From Faecalibacterium duncaniae (GTDB taxonomy: Bacteria; Bacillota; Clostridia; Oscillospirales; Ruminococcaceae): DNA of 64,000 nucleotides. The position numbers and the translations under genes are program-made. The notes under the pieces were generated by a model, which was not told the DNA's origin, made no database searches, and worked only from the letters and a program-made list of their open reading frames with translations. Shown piece by piece: positions 33,705 to 42,427 of this stretch (the stretch's first letter is position 1; each line of letters starts with the position of its first letter). The DNA lies in NCBI RefSeq assembly GCF_010509575.1, contig NZ_CP048437.1:2294001-2358000 (forward strand), read 5' to 3'.

Positions 33705-33920
33705 TCAGCCGATCATAATGCGATTTGCCATCGTCCTGTCGAGTGCCAGGCGGCTTTCCTTGACCTGTACGATCAGGTTGCCTGCGATCTCGTTGACCAC
33801 GGTCACTTCGCTGTCCACCACAAAACCAAGCTCTGCCAGATGCAGGCGGACTTCATCTTTGCCGGTGATCTTCTTAATGGTGACGGTCTCGCCCGCCTTC
33901 GCCATTGTCAGAGGCATCAT
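33705..33920 (-). CDS. feoA: FeoA domain protein (first feoA)
   Basis: 71 residues, MMPLTMAKAGETVTIKKITG then VRLHLAELGFVVDSEVTVVN and LIVQVKESRLALDRTMANRI, typical FeoA with the conserved Arg/Leu in the DR-MA segment. It is the first gene of the feo operon, read from a promoter at 34003-34031 with an overlapping palindrome. Two FeoA genes before one FeoB is a common clostridial layout; one may act as a regulator of the other's binding. Confidence 0.92.
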   Translation of the reverse strand: MMPLTMAKAGETVTIKKITGKDEVRLHLAELGFVVDSEVTVVNEIAGNLIVQVKESRLALDRTMANRIMIG

Positions 33921-34002
33921 AACATTCCACTCCCTTTTTCATACTGTTTGTGGGCTGCTGATGCACCGGAGGGGTTAGTCAGTCGGAACTATCAGCATAG
34001 AT

Positions 34003-34031
34003 AGTTTACGCTTACTAACCTTTGTTGTCAA
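34003..34031 (-). promoter_or_regulatory. feo operon promoter with embedded operator
   Basis: Minus strand -35 TTGACA (34026-34031), 17-base spacer, -10 TAAACT (34003-34008). The palindrome-like GTTAGTAAGCGTAAAC (reverse of 34004-34019) covers spacer and -10, a place fit for repression. The rest of the 400-base gap up to 34323 holds two more similar boxes and an isolated CCCACCGG/CCGGTGGG hairpin (34257-34285). Confidence 0.65.
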
Positions 34032-34051
34032 CAGTTTTTTCATCATTAAAA

Positions 34052-34159
34052 GTTAGTTTATATGAACAAACAGTTTTTCTGCCCAAATATCCCAGTTTTT
34101 TTATCACAATCAACAACAACTAACTCAAATTCCTGAGTAAAAGTTAGCCATTGTTTACA
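34052..34159. promoter_or_regulatory. Two further GTTAG-type boxes upstream of feoA
   Basis: GTTAGTTTATATGAAC (34052-34067) and GTTAGCCATTGTTTAC (34144-34159) each match 8 of 10 arm positions of GTTAG-N6-CTAAC. They may be auxiliary operator sites; the degenerate match makes them uncertain. Confidence 0.4.
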
Positions 34160-34323
34160 TTTTACCGTCATTTTTTCTGTTTGAAAATGACACAGCCGCC
34201 CGGTGCAGTAGTCAAGGCTGCAACGGACGGCCGCGTGTCAAAAGGAGGATTTCTTCCCACCGGAGCGTGGTTTGTTCCGGTGGGTGCCAGGATAAAAAGA
34301 GAGTATTGGTAGAGAATGACTTG

Positions 34324-34902
34324 TCAAGCCGCCACAGCAAGGCGGAAAATGGGGGTACCCTCGTGGAACAGGCGCAGATATACTCTGGTGCACTTGTTCA
34401 ACTGGGCAAAATGGCGCGCGGCGGCATCGGGGTCGCCGTAAGCCTTCCAGCAGCCGCAGCAGGTGAAGTTGCGGCCCTGATTTTCGATAAAGCCCACCAC
34501 ATCGGTGAGCGGATAACCAAGAAACACACCGATCTCATGGGGAAAATCGGCTTCGCAGCACAGCCGCCGGGACAGCTGCCGCAGCATACCGTCACAATCG
34601 GAAGCATCCTCCGGCAGGGCATAGCCCTCGCGTTGCAGGAACTCCTGCACCGCCTCATCGGCCAACACCTGACGCAGGCGGCTCTCGCGGTAAACATAAA
34701 TGAGATACCGGTGGGTTTGAGCACAGCCCTTGAGGACCCGGACCTTCAGCCCCTTCTCCCCCAGCTGGTCATTCCAGCAGCGCACCCGGGCAGCCAAGTC
34801 GGCGCAGTCCCGGGTCTCATAGCGGAACAGCCCGGCTGGCTTCAGCCCTGCCAGCACCGGCGCGCACTGTTCGATCATCACGGTCTCAAAATTACGCTCC
34901 AT
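34324..34902 (-). CDS. DUF3793 family protein, iron-linked
   Basis: 192 residues starting MERNFETVMIEQCAPVLAGL, ATG 34902 with CGGAGG 9 bases upstream. Features of DUF3793 (PF12672): CAPVLAGLKPAGLF near the start, VLKGCAQTHRYLIYVYRES, FPHEIGVFLGYPLTDVVGFI and CCGCWKAYGD with a cysteine cluster. The family often lies beside feo and flavodoxin genes in gut Clostridia but has no proven function. Two perfect GTTAG-N6-CTAAC palindromes are upstream, so it most likely belongs to the same iron regulon as feoAB. Confidence 0.85.
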   Translation of the reverse strand: MERNFETVMIEQCAPVLAGLKPAGLFRYETRDCADLAARVRCWNDQLGEKGLKVRVLKGCAQTHRYLIYVYRESRLRQVLADEAVQEFLQREGYALPEDASDCDGMLRQLSRRLCCEADFPHEIGVFLGYPLTDVVGFIENQGRNFTCCGCWKAYGDPDAAARHFAQLNKCTRVYLRLFHEGTPIFRLAVAA

Positions 34903-34976
34903 GGCTGCTTTCCTCCGCTCTCGTTTTCTTCAGGAACAGCGTTCCCCGCCGCGCCGCGTTCTATGCAGGCGTTGCA

Positions 34977-34992
34977 GTTAGATATTTCTAAC
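34977..34992. promoter_or_regulatory. Perfect palindrome GTTAG-ATATTT-CTAAC, candidate iron-regulator operator
   Basis: Five-base perfect arms separated by six AT-rich bases, 75 bases upstream of the DUF3793 start. The same arms recur at 35046 and in degenerate form near feoA and the DtxR-like gene. Confidence 0.65.
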
Positions 34993-35045
34993 CTCAAACT
35001 TTAAAAGAATGCGGCTCAGACCATTTGTTTGCTGACCGCTTCGTG

Positions 35046-35061
35046 GTTAGTTATTTCTAAC
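35046..35061. promoter_or_regulatory. Perfect palindrome GTTAG-TTATTT-CTAAC, candidate iron-regulator operator
   Basis: Second perfect site, 69 bases from the first and between the divergent DUF3793 and GNAT genes; it may act on either. Confidence 0.65.
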
Positions 35062-35118
35062 ATGGCATTATCTTACCACAGCTCTGGGGTGGTGTCAAGG
35101 GGTTTTGACAAGTTTTCT

Positions 35119-35640
35119 ATGACTTTCACACCTTTTGAAACCGCCCGGCTTCGCCTGCGCCCGCAGGAAGCTCGGGATGCCGGGTTTGCACTCTGCATCT
35201 GGGGTGACCCCATCACCGGAAAATATTTGTCCGACCCGGTGCTGGACGATATCGATGACCTGAACGAATATATGGAATTGCTCCGCAGCCTGAGCGACAG
35301 CACCGACTGCTATTATGTCATTGCAGAGAACAAAGTCACCCACCAGCCCATTGGTACCTGCTGTGCTGTGGTCAAGGATGGCGGCAGCTGCTGGGATATC
35401 GGTTACTGCATCCACCCTACCTGCTGGCGCAAGGGTTATGCCAAAGAAATGGTAAACGCTCTGGTGCAGTTCGGTGCACAGAACGGTATAAAAACCGTTC
35501 TGGCCGATGTTGCCGCCGAAAATGCCGGTTCCTGCGGCGTGATGCGTGCACTAGGTTTCACGCCCACTGAAAATGGAACCTTCCGCCGAAGTGGCTCTCA
35601 GACCGAATACAAAAGTCTGACATTCAAAAAGCAGTTATAG
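35119..35640 (+). CDS. GNAT family N-acetyltransferase (RimJ-like)
   Basis: 173 residues if started at ATG 35119 (TFTPFETARLRLRPQEARDA, the normal start of RimJ/L-type GNATs). No good RBS is seen there, nor at the upstream in-frame ATGs, so the start is uncertain. The acetyl-CoA region is CWDIGYCIHPTCWRKGYAKEM with the R/Q-x-x-G-x-A-like loop (WRKGYAKE), and the late NAGSCGVMRALGF helix is typical. It should acetylate an amine on a protein N-terminus or small molecule in the cytoplasm. It is divergent from DUF3793 with an operator-like palindrome close to its 5' end. Confidence 0.8.
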   Translation: MTFTPFETARLRLRPQEARDAGFALCIWGDPITGKYLSDPVLDDIDDLNEYMELLRSLSDSTDCYYVIAENKVTHQPIGTCCAVVKDGGSCWDIGYCIHPTCWRKGYAKEMVNALVQFGAQNGIKTVLADVAAENAGSCGVMRALGFTPTENGTFRRSGSQTEYKSLTFKKQL

Positions 35641-35649
35641 CATTTTTCA

Positions 35650-35678
35650 TTGCAAGCTGTCGAATTTTCTGTTATACT
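35650..35678 (+). promoter_or_regulatory. Promoter of the small membrane peptide (toxin-like) gene
   Basis: -35 TTGCAA (35650-35655), exact 17-base spacer, -10 TATACT (35673-35678). The transcript would have an untranslated leader of about 160 bases with stems at TCCTAC/GTAGGA (35759-35781) and CCGGG/CCCGG (35783-35819). Confidence 0.7.
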
Positions 35679-35845
35679 GTATCCGTTGCCAGAAATGGCA
35701 GCAAGGTGCTGTCTGCATCATTGGTGGTCATGCTTTCCAATCCCGTATCGCTGATTCTTCCTACATGGAATAAAGTAGGATACCGGGGACGGAACTTTTT
35801 TGAAGGAAACTTCCCGGAGCCTGATGGCGAAGGGAGGGATGTCGA

Positions 35846-35983
35846 ATGACGCTGTTGGAAACTCTGGCACTGCTCACTTTCATGCTTGGCTTGCTGAGCC
35901 TGATTGTGGATGTGGTCCGCCTGACTCTTGAGGTCATGGATAAGTTTTCGCAGAAGAAAAACGATGATAGCAAAAAAGATTGA
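35846..35983 (+). CDS. Small membrane peptide, candidate type I toxin (45 aa)
   Basis: ATG 35846, seven bases after GGGAGG. The peptide is one hydrophobic helix (LLETLALLTFMLGLLSLIVD) followed by VVRLTLEVMDKF and a highly charged tail KKNDDSKKD. This plan, short length and a long structured leader are typical of holin-like or TxpA/BsrG-type type I toxins that act on the membrane. The stop codon lies inside a bidirectional terminator shared with a convergent antisense transcript (see 35972-36067), the usual antitoxin arrangement. No sequence family is asserted; it could alternatively be a small regulatory membrane protein. Confidence 0.65.
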   Translation: MTLLETLALLTFMLGLLSLIVDVVRLTLEVMDKFSQKKNDDSKKD

Positions 35984-36021
35984 CTGCCTCAGCGTACCAA
36001 ACCTGACAGTCAATCTTTTTT
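35972..36021. terminator. Shared bidirectional terminator of peptide mRNA and antisense RNA
   Basis: AAAAAAGATTGACTG (35972-35986) and CAGTCAATCTTTTTT (36007-36021) form a perfect 15-bp stem that ends transcripts from both directions. Confidence 0.88.
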
Positions 36022-36067
36022 GATTCTCGGGAAGGAAAGCTGACCGATGTGGATCAGCGCCTTTTCT
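35972..36067 (-). ncRNA. Candidate antisense RNA (type I antitoxin), about 95 nt
   Basis: A consensus minus-strand promoter at 36074-36102 would start a transcript near 36067 that ends at the shared terminator. Its last 40-50 bases are complementary to the 3' end of the peptide mRNA, as for RatA against txpA mRNA. Predicted from sequence only. Confidence 0.6.
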
Positions 36068-36073
36068 ATTTAT

Positions 36074-36102
36074 AGTATAGTCAATTTTTAACGATTTGTC
36101 AA
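36074..36102 (-). promoter_or_regulatory. Consensus promoter of the antisense RNA
   Basis: Minus strand -35 TTGACA (36097-36102), 17-base spacer, -10 TATACT (36074-36079). Nothing else on the minus strand downstream could be its gene: the next coding region on that strand begins over 1 kb away. Confidence 0.75.
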
Positions 36103-36115
36103 GGATGTGTTCCCT

Positions 36116-36700
36116 ATGCTTTCAACCACCCTTTCCCCTCTCGTGGAAAAACTCTCCAATTTTCTCTCTGTCCATCCCGATCACCCGGTGCTGGTGGCGC
36201 TGGACGGCCGGTGCGGCAGCGGCAAAACCACGCTGGCGGCACAGCTGGCCCGGCAGTTTCCCCAGAGCATCACGGTGCATACCGATGACTTTTATCTTCC
36301 TCCAGCCAGCCGTGTGGCAAACTGGGAGCAGATCCCTTGCGCCAACATGGACTTGGAGCGTCTGCGTGCCCAGGTGCTCACCCCCGCCCGGGCAGGGCAG
36401 GCGATCCCCTACCGTGCCTACTCCTGCCGGGCGGGTGCCTACCTGCCGGAACAATGCTTTGCGCCCCAGCCGCTGGTCATCGTGGAGGGCAGTTACAGCT
36501 GCCACCCCACCCTTGCGGACTGTTATGATCTGAAGGTTTTCGTCACCTGCTCCAAGGAAGAGCAGGCCCGCCGTCTGCTGGCGCGGGAGGGAGAACGCTA
36601 TTCCGGCTTCACCGCCCGGTGGATTCCGCTGGAAGAGGGGTATTTCGCAAAATTCCAGATCGAGCAGACCGTTGACTTTATCCTTGATACGACCTGTTAA
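36116..36700 (+). CDS. Uridine kinase-like P-loop kinase
   Basis: 194 residues from ATG 36116 (AAGG 11 bases upstream; a GTG at 36107 is an alternative). P-loop ALDGRCGSGKTTLAAQLA near residue 28, Asp pair HTDDFYLPP as in uridine/pantothenate kinases, VIVEGSYSCHP and a lid region SKEEQARRLLARE. It probably phosphorylates a nucleoside or related metabolite; the family is broad and small variants like this are of unknown substrate. The antisense-RNA promoter lies just before its start, reading the opposite way. Confidence 0.78.
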   Translation: MLSTTLSPLVEKLSNFLSVHPDHPVLVALDGRCGSGKTTLAAQLARQFPQSITVHTDDFYLPPASRVANWEQIPCANMDLERLRAQVLTPARAGQAIPYRAYSCRAGAYLPEQCFAPQPLVIVEGSYSCHPTLADCYDLKVFVTCSKEEQARRLLAREGERYSGFTARWIPLEEGYFAKFQIEQTVDFILDTTC

Positions 36701-36797
36701 CTTTTTGCAAATTCCAGCGCTCTGCCCCTGCAAACCTGCTACAAAATATGTTATAGTTAAGATGGAACAATAATTTTTTCAAGGCAAGGAGCAGTAT

Positions 36798-37502
<705 letters not shown>

Positions 37503-37507
37503 CCGCT

Positions 37508-40500
37508 ATGCAGAAAAGCTATCGTAAAAATATCCGGCGTGACTTCCGGAGCAATCTGAACCGGTTCCTTTCCCTGTTCGGCATCGTGGCGCTGGGCGTG
37601 ATGATGCTGACAGGCCTGGTCAGCTTTGCCCCCAGTATGCGCACCGCCGGGCAGAAGTACTATGTCCAGCAAAATGTGTTCGACCTGCGGGTGCTCTCCA
37701 CGCTGGGCCTTTCGGAATCAGATCTCTCCGCCATTGCCGCCACGGAGGGCGTGAGCGCCGTGATGCCCGTGAAGTATCTGGACACCGAGGGCCGCTGGTC
37801 AAGCTCTACTGACGGAGCCGTGCTGCGGGTGCAGCAGCTTCCCGCCGACCCGGCTGCGGATACCGAGGCCAATATGAACCGCCTGACCCTGCTGGAGGGC
37901 CGGATGCCCGAAACCGCCAACGAGTGTGTGGTGCAGGTGCTGGGCCACGCTGACCCTGTCCCGCTGGGCACCGTGGTCACCCTGCCCGAGGACACCGAGG
38001 ACATCCGCCGCACCGAATATACCGTGGTGGGCCAGGTGCAGGACCCTCAATATTTTTCTGCCACCCAGGAGACCAGCACCGTCGGCGACGGCATCCTGGA
38101 TGCTCTTGTGTTCGTGCAGGACGGTGAATTGACCGCAGATTATTATACTGTCTGTTATCTCAAGGTAGCAGATGCCGCACAGTATGACAATTACAGTGAT
38201 GAATACCAGACCGCTGTGGATACTGTGGCTGACCGGCTGGATGCCATCAGCAAGGAGCACTGTGTGGCCCGCCGGGCTCAGCTTATCGAGGATGCCACCA
38301 CCCAGCTGAACGATGCCAAACAGACCTACAGCGAGCAGAAGGCCGAAGCCGAGCGCCAGTTTGCACAAGCCGAGCAGAAGCTGACCGACGCGCAGCGGGA
38401 GCTGGATGCCGCCAAGGCCCAGCTGGACGCAGGCGAAGCCGAGCTTGCCGCCCAGAAGGCCGCCCTGCCCGATACCATGCAGAGCGGTGCCGCCACGCTG
38501 GTGAGCAGCGAAGAGCAGGTGCTGGAATTTGAGGATCAGCTTCAGCAGATCCAGCTGCTGGTCAACCTGAAACAGGTGGCTGACCCCCTGCTGGGCTATG
38601 CCGAGACCGCTCTGAACAATGCCCAAAAGGCGCTGGATGAGGCCGAGCCCGAGGACGAGGAATACACCGAGCTGCGGGACGCGCTTGCCAAGGCACAGGC
38701 CGCTTACGATAACATCAAGGGCCAGCTGGACGGTTATCAGGCCCAGCTGGATGCCGGCAAGCAGCAGATGTATGCCAAAGGGCTCATCTCCTCGCCCAAC
38801 CTCTCCAACACCGACCTTGTCACCGAAGCCAAAGCCGCCCTGCGCAGCATGAAGGTACAGCTGCTGCAGGGCCAGCTCCAGCTGAGCACCGGTACTGCCA
38901 CTGCCTACACCCAATTTGAGGCCGCCCGTGCCCAGCTGGACGAGGGCTGGGCACAGTACCAGTCCGGGCAGGAACAGCTGGACGCTTCCCGCACCGAATA
39001 CGAGACCCAGAAGGCCGATGCGGAGCAGAAACTCGCCGAAGGCCAGCAGCAGATCAACGATGCGGAAGAGAAGATCGCGGACATCCAGAACGGCGAGTGG
39101 TATGTGCTGGACCGCGGCAGCACCCTGAGCCTTGTCACGCTGGAACAGTACGCCGACCGGATGGCTGCCATTGCCCGGGTGTTCCCGGTGTTCTTCTTCC
39201 TGGTGGCGGCGCTGGTGGCTTCCACCACCATGACCCGCATGGTGGACGAGAACCGCCTGCAGATGGGCACCCTCAAGGCGCTGGGCTACTCCAACGCCAG
39301 CATTGCAGGCAAGTACTTACTCTATGGCATTGCCGCCAGCGTTCTGGGCAGCATCGTAGGCATTGCCGTGGGCTTTGTGGTGTTCCCCACCATCTTCTGG
39401 TACGCCTACCGCACCATGATGTTCTCCCTCCCCACCTTTACCCTGCACTTCTACCCGGGCCTGGCACTGGGCAGCATGGCCCTCAGCGCGGCGGTCATCG
39501 GCCTTGCCACCCTGCAGGCCTGCCGCGCCAGCCTCAAGGAAAAATCCGCCGCCCTGCTGCTGCCCCGTGCGCCTGCAGCGGGCAAGCGCATCCTCCTTGA
39601 ATATCTCACCCCGCTGTGGAAGCGGATGAGCTTTTCCCAGAAAACCACCGCCCGCAACCTGTTCCGCTATAAAAAGCGCTTCTTTATGACCGTTCTTGGC
39701 GTGGCGGGCTGCACTGCCCTGCTCCTCATCGGCTTCGGCATCCAGGATTCCCTGCTGCCCATGCTGACCAAGCAGACCACCGAGCTGACCCACGCCGACC
39801 TGACCATCTCCCTGAGCGACGAAAAGGCTCTGACCATGGAGAACGGTCTGGCCGACCTGCTGGATTCCAGCAGCGGGATCACCAGCTGGGGCCGCTATTA
39901 CACCAAGAGCGTCACCCTTTACAACGCCGAGGGGGAAAAAGAGACCGTCAGCCTGGTTGCCGCCGCAGACGAAAGCCAGATGACCGAATACTTCACCTTC
40001 CGCACCCGGCAGGGCCACAAGGCCATTGCCTTTGACGATTCCAGCGTCATCCTGACCGAAAAGACTGCCGAAAAGCTGGGGCTTTCGGTGGGCGACAGCT
40101 TTGAGGTGGAGACTGCTGACGGCGGGCGCAGGTCTCTGACCCTGACCGGCATCACCGAAAACTATGTCTTTACCCGGCTGTACCTCTCGCAGGCGCAGCT
40201 CAAAACGCTGAACAGCGGTGCTCTGCCCGCCTGGAACGCCGTTTACGGTCAGACCGACTGCCCCACCGATGCAGCCCGCGCCTCCCTCTCCTCCGCCATT
40301 CTGGCCTGCAACTATGTCAGCTCCGCCTCCTTCATCGAGGACACCACCCAGATGTTCGATGGCCTGATCGGCTGCCTGAACTATGTGGTCATGCTGGTCA
40401 TCGTCTGCGCTGCCGCATTGGCCGCCGTGGTGCTCTACAACCTCATCAGCGTCAACCTGGGCGAGCGCAAAAAGGAGCTTGCCACCATCAAGGTGCTGGG

Positions 40501-40777
40501 CTTCTATGACAAGGAGGTCTACCGCTACATCTTCCGGGAGATCGACCTGCTCTCTCTCATCGGCTCCCTGGTGGGTCTGGTGGTGGGCATTCCCCTGCAC
40601 CAGTTCATCATCCGCACTGTGGAAATGGACCAGATGATGTTCATCCGTTCCATCGCCCCCCGCAGCTTTGTGTTCAGCGTGGCGCTCACCATGCTCTTCA
40701 ACTTTGCCGTCTGCCTGCTCATGCGCCGCCATGTCCGCCAGATCAGCATGGTGGAAAGCATGAAAGCGCCGGAATAA
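37508..40777 (+). CDS. FtsX-type ABC permease with long extracellular coiled coil
   Basis: 1089 residues from ATG 37508, coupled to the stop of the ATPase gene. First membrane helix about 20-42, then a beta-rich periplasmic-type domain (to about 235), then about 290 residues of helical coiled coil rich in Ala/Gln/Glu (AEAERQFAQAEQKLTDAQRE; DAEQKLAEGQQQINDAEEKI), and an FtsX domain with three helices (about 555-685). A second copy follows: a helix near 740, another exposed domain and three final helices (about 955-1080). This layout (FtsX, large loop, FtsX) is common in gut Clostridia; cargo is unknown but lipids, peptides or wall signalling are likely. Confidence 0.88.
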   Translation: MQKSYRKNIRRDFRSNLNRFLSLFGIVALGVMMLTGLVSFAPSMRTAGQKYYVQQNVFDLRVLSTLGLSESDLSAIAATEGVSAVMPVKYLDTEGRWSSSTDGAVLRVQQLPADPAADTEANMNRLTLLEGRMPETANECVVQVLGHADPVPLGTVVTLPEDTEDIRRTEYTVVGQVQDPQYFSATQETSTVGDGILDALVFVQDGELTADYYTVCYLKVADAAQYDNYSDEYQTAVDTVADRLDAISKEHCVARRAQLIEDATTQLNDAKQTYSEQKAEAERQFAQAEQKLTDAQRELDAAKAQLDAGEAELAAQKAALPDTMQSGAATLVSSEEQVLEFEDQLQQIQLLVNLKQVADPLLGYAETALNNAQKALDEAEPEDEEYTELRDALAKAQAAYDNIKGQLDGYQAQLDAGKQQMYAKGLISSPNLSNTDLVTEAKAALRSMKVQLLQGQLQLSTGTATAYTQFEAARAQLDEGWAQYQSGQEQLDASRTEYETQKADAEQKLAEGQQQINDAEEKIADIQNGEWYVLDRGSTLSLVTLEQYADRMAAIARVFPVFFFLVAALVASTTMTRMVDENRLQMGTLKALGYSNASIAGKYLLYGIAASVLGSIVGIAVGFVVFPTIFWYAYRTMMFSLPTFTLHFYPGLALGSMALSAAVIGLATLQACRASLKEKSAALLLPRAPAAGKRILLEYLTPLWKRMSFSQKTTARNLFRYKKRFFMTVLGVAGCTALLLIGFGIQDSLLPMLTKQTTELTHADLTISLSDEKALTMENGLADLLDSSSGITSWGRYYTKSVTLYNAEGEKETVSLVAAADESQMTEYFTFRTRQGHKAIAFDDSSVILTEKTAEKLGLSVGDSFEVETADGGRRSLTLTGITENYVFTRLYLSQAQLKTLNSGALPAWNAVYGQTDCPTDAARASLSSAILACNYVSSASFIEDTTQMFDGLIGCLNYVVMLVIVCAAALAAVVLYNLISVNLGERKKELATIKVLGFYDKEVYRYIFREIDLLSLIGSLVGLVVGIPLHQFIIRTVEMDQMMFIRSIAPRSFVFSVALTMLFNFAVCLLMRRHVRQISMVESMKAPE

Positions 40778-40794
40778 TTCCCTTACAAACAGAA

Positions 40795-40858
40795 CAACGC
40801 CCGCCGGGTGTGGTACTTCTCGTACCGCTCGGCGGGCGTATTGTTTTTACATTCTATC
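40795..40858. terminator. Bidirectional terminator between the ABC permease and livF
   Basis: ACGCCCGCCG and CGGCGGGCGT stem with an inner GGTAC-TTCT-CGTACC hairpin, then TTGTTTTT. Serves both convergent genes. Confidence 0.85.
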
Positions 40859-40869
40859 CAACTGCAGTC

Positions 40870-41583
40870 TCAGCCGCCCAGATAAGCGTTGCGGACGCGC
40901 TCATTGGTCAGCAGCTCTGCACCGGTGCCATCCATGACCACGTGGCCTGTCTCAAGAACATAGGCGCGGTCGGCCACGGAAAGGGCCATCTGTGCGTTCT
41001 GCTCCACCAGCAGGATGGTCATACCTTCCTTGTGGATATCGCGGATGATATCAAAGATCTCCTGCACCAGCAGCGGAGAAAGGCCCATAGAGGGCTCATC
41101 CAACATCAGCATAGAGGCGTTGCTCATCAGGGCACGGCCCATGGCCAGCATCTGCTGCTCGCCGCCGGACATGGTACCGGCCAGCTGCCTGCGGCGCTCC
41201 TTCAGGCGGGGGAAGAGGGTGAATACCTTTTCCTTGTTGGCCGCAATGGTGGAAGCGGGCTGGGTGTAGGCACCCATATCCAGGTTTTCCTCCACGGTCA
41301 TGTGCAGGAACACATGGCGGCCCTCCGGCACCTGTGCCAGACCGGCCTCCACGATCTTATGGGCGCGCACGCCCTTGATGCTCTTGCCCTTGTACAGAAT
41401 GTCGCCTGTTTTGGGGTGGAGCAGGCCGGAGATGGTTTTCAGGGTGGTGGACTTACCGGCACCGTTGGCACCGATCAGGGTCACGATCTCGCCCTCGTTC
41501 ACCTCAAACGAAACATCCTTGACAGCGTGGATGTTGCCGTAATAAACGTTGATGTTATCAACTTTCAGCATCGTTTCTGCCAT
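40870..41583 (-). CDS. livF: Branched-chain amino-acid ABC transporter ATPase LivF
   Basis: 237 residues from ATG 41583 with GGAGG upstream. IGANGAGKSTTLKTISGL, signature MSGGEQQMLAMGRAL, Walker B MLDEPSMGLSP, and the LivF-type RVRNAYLGG C-terminus. It works with LivG at the membrane side of the LivHM pore to import Leu/Ile/Val. Last gene of a five-gene operon livK-livH-livM-livG-livF, four bases after livG. Confidence 0.95.
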   Translation of the reverse strand: MAETMLKVDNINVYYGNIHAVKDVSFEVNEGEIVTLIGANGAGKSTTLKTISGLLHPKTGDILYKGKSIKGVRAHKIVEAGLAQVPEGRHVFLHMTVEENLDMGAYTQPASTIAANKEKVFTLFPRLKERRRQLAGTMSGGEQQMLAMGRALMSNASMLMLDEPSMGLSPLLVQEIFDIIRDIHKEGMTILLVEQNAQMALSVADRAYVLETGHVVMDGTGAELLTNERVRNAYLGG

Positions 41584-41587
41584 CGGT

Positions 41588-42427
41588 TCAGCCCTCCTTC
41601 TTGCCCAGGTAGGCCTCGATGACCTGGGGATTGTTGCGGATCTCATCCGGGGTGCCCTTGGCGATGATGCGGCCGAAGTTCAGCACCGCGATGCCCTCGC
41701 AGATGCCCATGACCAGGCTCATGTCATGCTCGATCAGCAGCACAGCGATGTTGAACTCATCGCGGATGCGGCGGATGGTCTCGGTCAGCTCAGCGGTTTC
41801 CGAGGGGTTCATACCGGCGGCAGGCTCATCCAATAGCAGCAGCTTGGGGCTGGTGGCCAGCGCGCGCATGATCTCCAAACGGCGCTGTGCGCCATAGGGC
41901 AGGCTGCCAGCCTGCGTATAGGCCATATCTGCCATGTGGAAAATGTCCAGCAGCTCAAAAGCACGCTCGGTGCAGCGCTTTTCCTCTTTCCAGTAGTTGG
42001 GCAGGCGGATCAGCGACGAGGCAAGATCGTACTTCATGGACTCATGCAGGCCGACCTTGATGTTGTCGATGACGCTCATCTCCTTGAACAGACGGATGTT
42101 CTGGAAGGTGCGGGCCACGCCCATCCGGTTGACCTGATAGGTCTTTTTGCCCGCCGTGGGCATTCCATCGATCAGGATGGAGCCGCGGGTAGGCTGGTAA
42201 ACATTGGTCAGCAGGTTGAACACCGTGGTCTTACCGGCACCGTTGGGGCCGATCAGGCCGGTGATCTCGTTGCGGCCGATCATCAGGTTGAAGCCATCCA
42301 CGGCGGTCAGGCCGCCAAAATCGATGCCCAGCTCACGGACATCCAGAATGGGCTTTTTGTCCTTATCGCGGTCCGTCAGAAAGCCGCCGGAGGGGACACT
42401 GTTCAGTCTGGTCTGGAACTCACTCAT
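41588..42427 (-). CDS. livG: Branched-chain amino-acid ABC transporter ATPase LivG
   Basis: 279 residues from ATG 42427, AAGGAGGG 8 bases upstream. GPNGAGKTTVFNLLT, the LivG segment MGVARTFQNIRLFKEMSVID, a signature variant LPYGAQRRLEIMRAL and Walker B LLLDEPAAGMNP. The C-terminus GTPDEIRNNPQVIEAYLGKK is diagnostic of LivG. Overlaps the livM stop by 8 bases. Confidence 0.95.
   Translation of the reverse strand: MSEFQTRLNSVPSGGFLTDRDKDKKPILDVRELGIDFGGLTAVDGFNLMIGRNEITGLIGPNGAGKTTVFNLLTNVYQPTRGSILIDGMPTAGKKTYQVNRMGVARTFQNIRLFKEMSVIDNIKVGLHESMKYDLASSLIRLPNYWKEEKRCTERAFELLDIFHMADMAYTQAGSLPYGAQRRLEIMRALATSPKLLLLDEPAAGMNPSETAELTETIRRIRDEFNIAVLLIEHDMSLVMGICEGIAVLNFGRIIAKGTPDEIRNNPQVIEAYLGKKEG

Noticed and set aside
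34257..34285. Terminator or riboswitch upstream of feoA
   Set aside because: A simple CCCACCGG/CCGGTGGG hairpin without U tract on either strand or recognisable riboswitch core.
35672..36013. 113-aa open frame opposite the 45-aa peptide
   Set aside because: No RBS, and it starts within the shared terminator; the structured promoters and terminator explain the region better.
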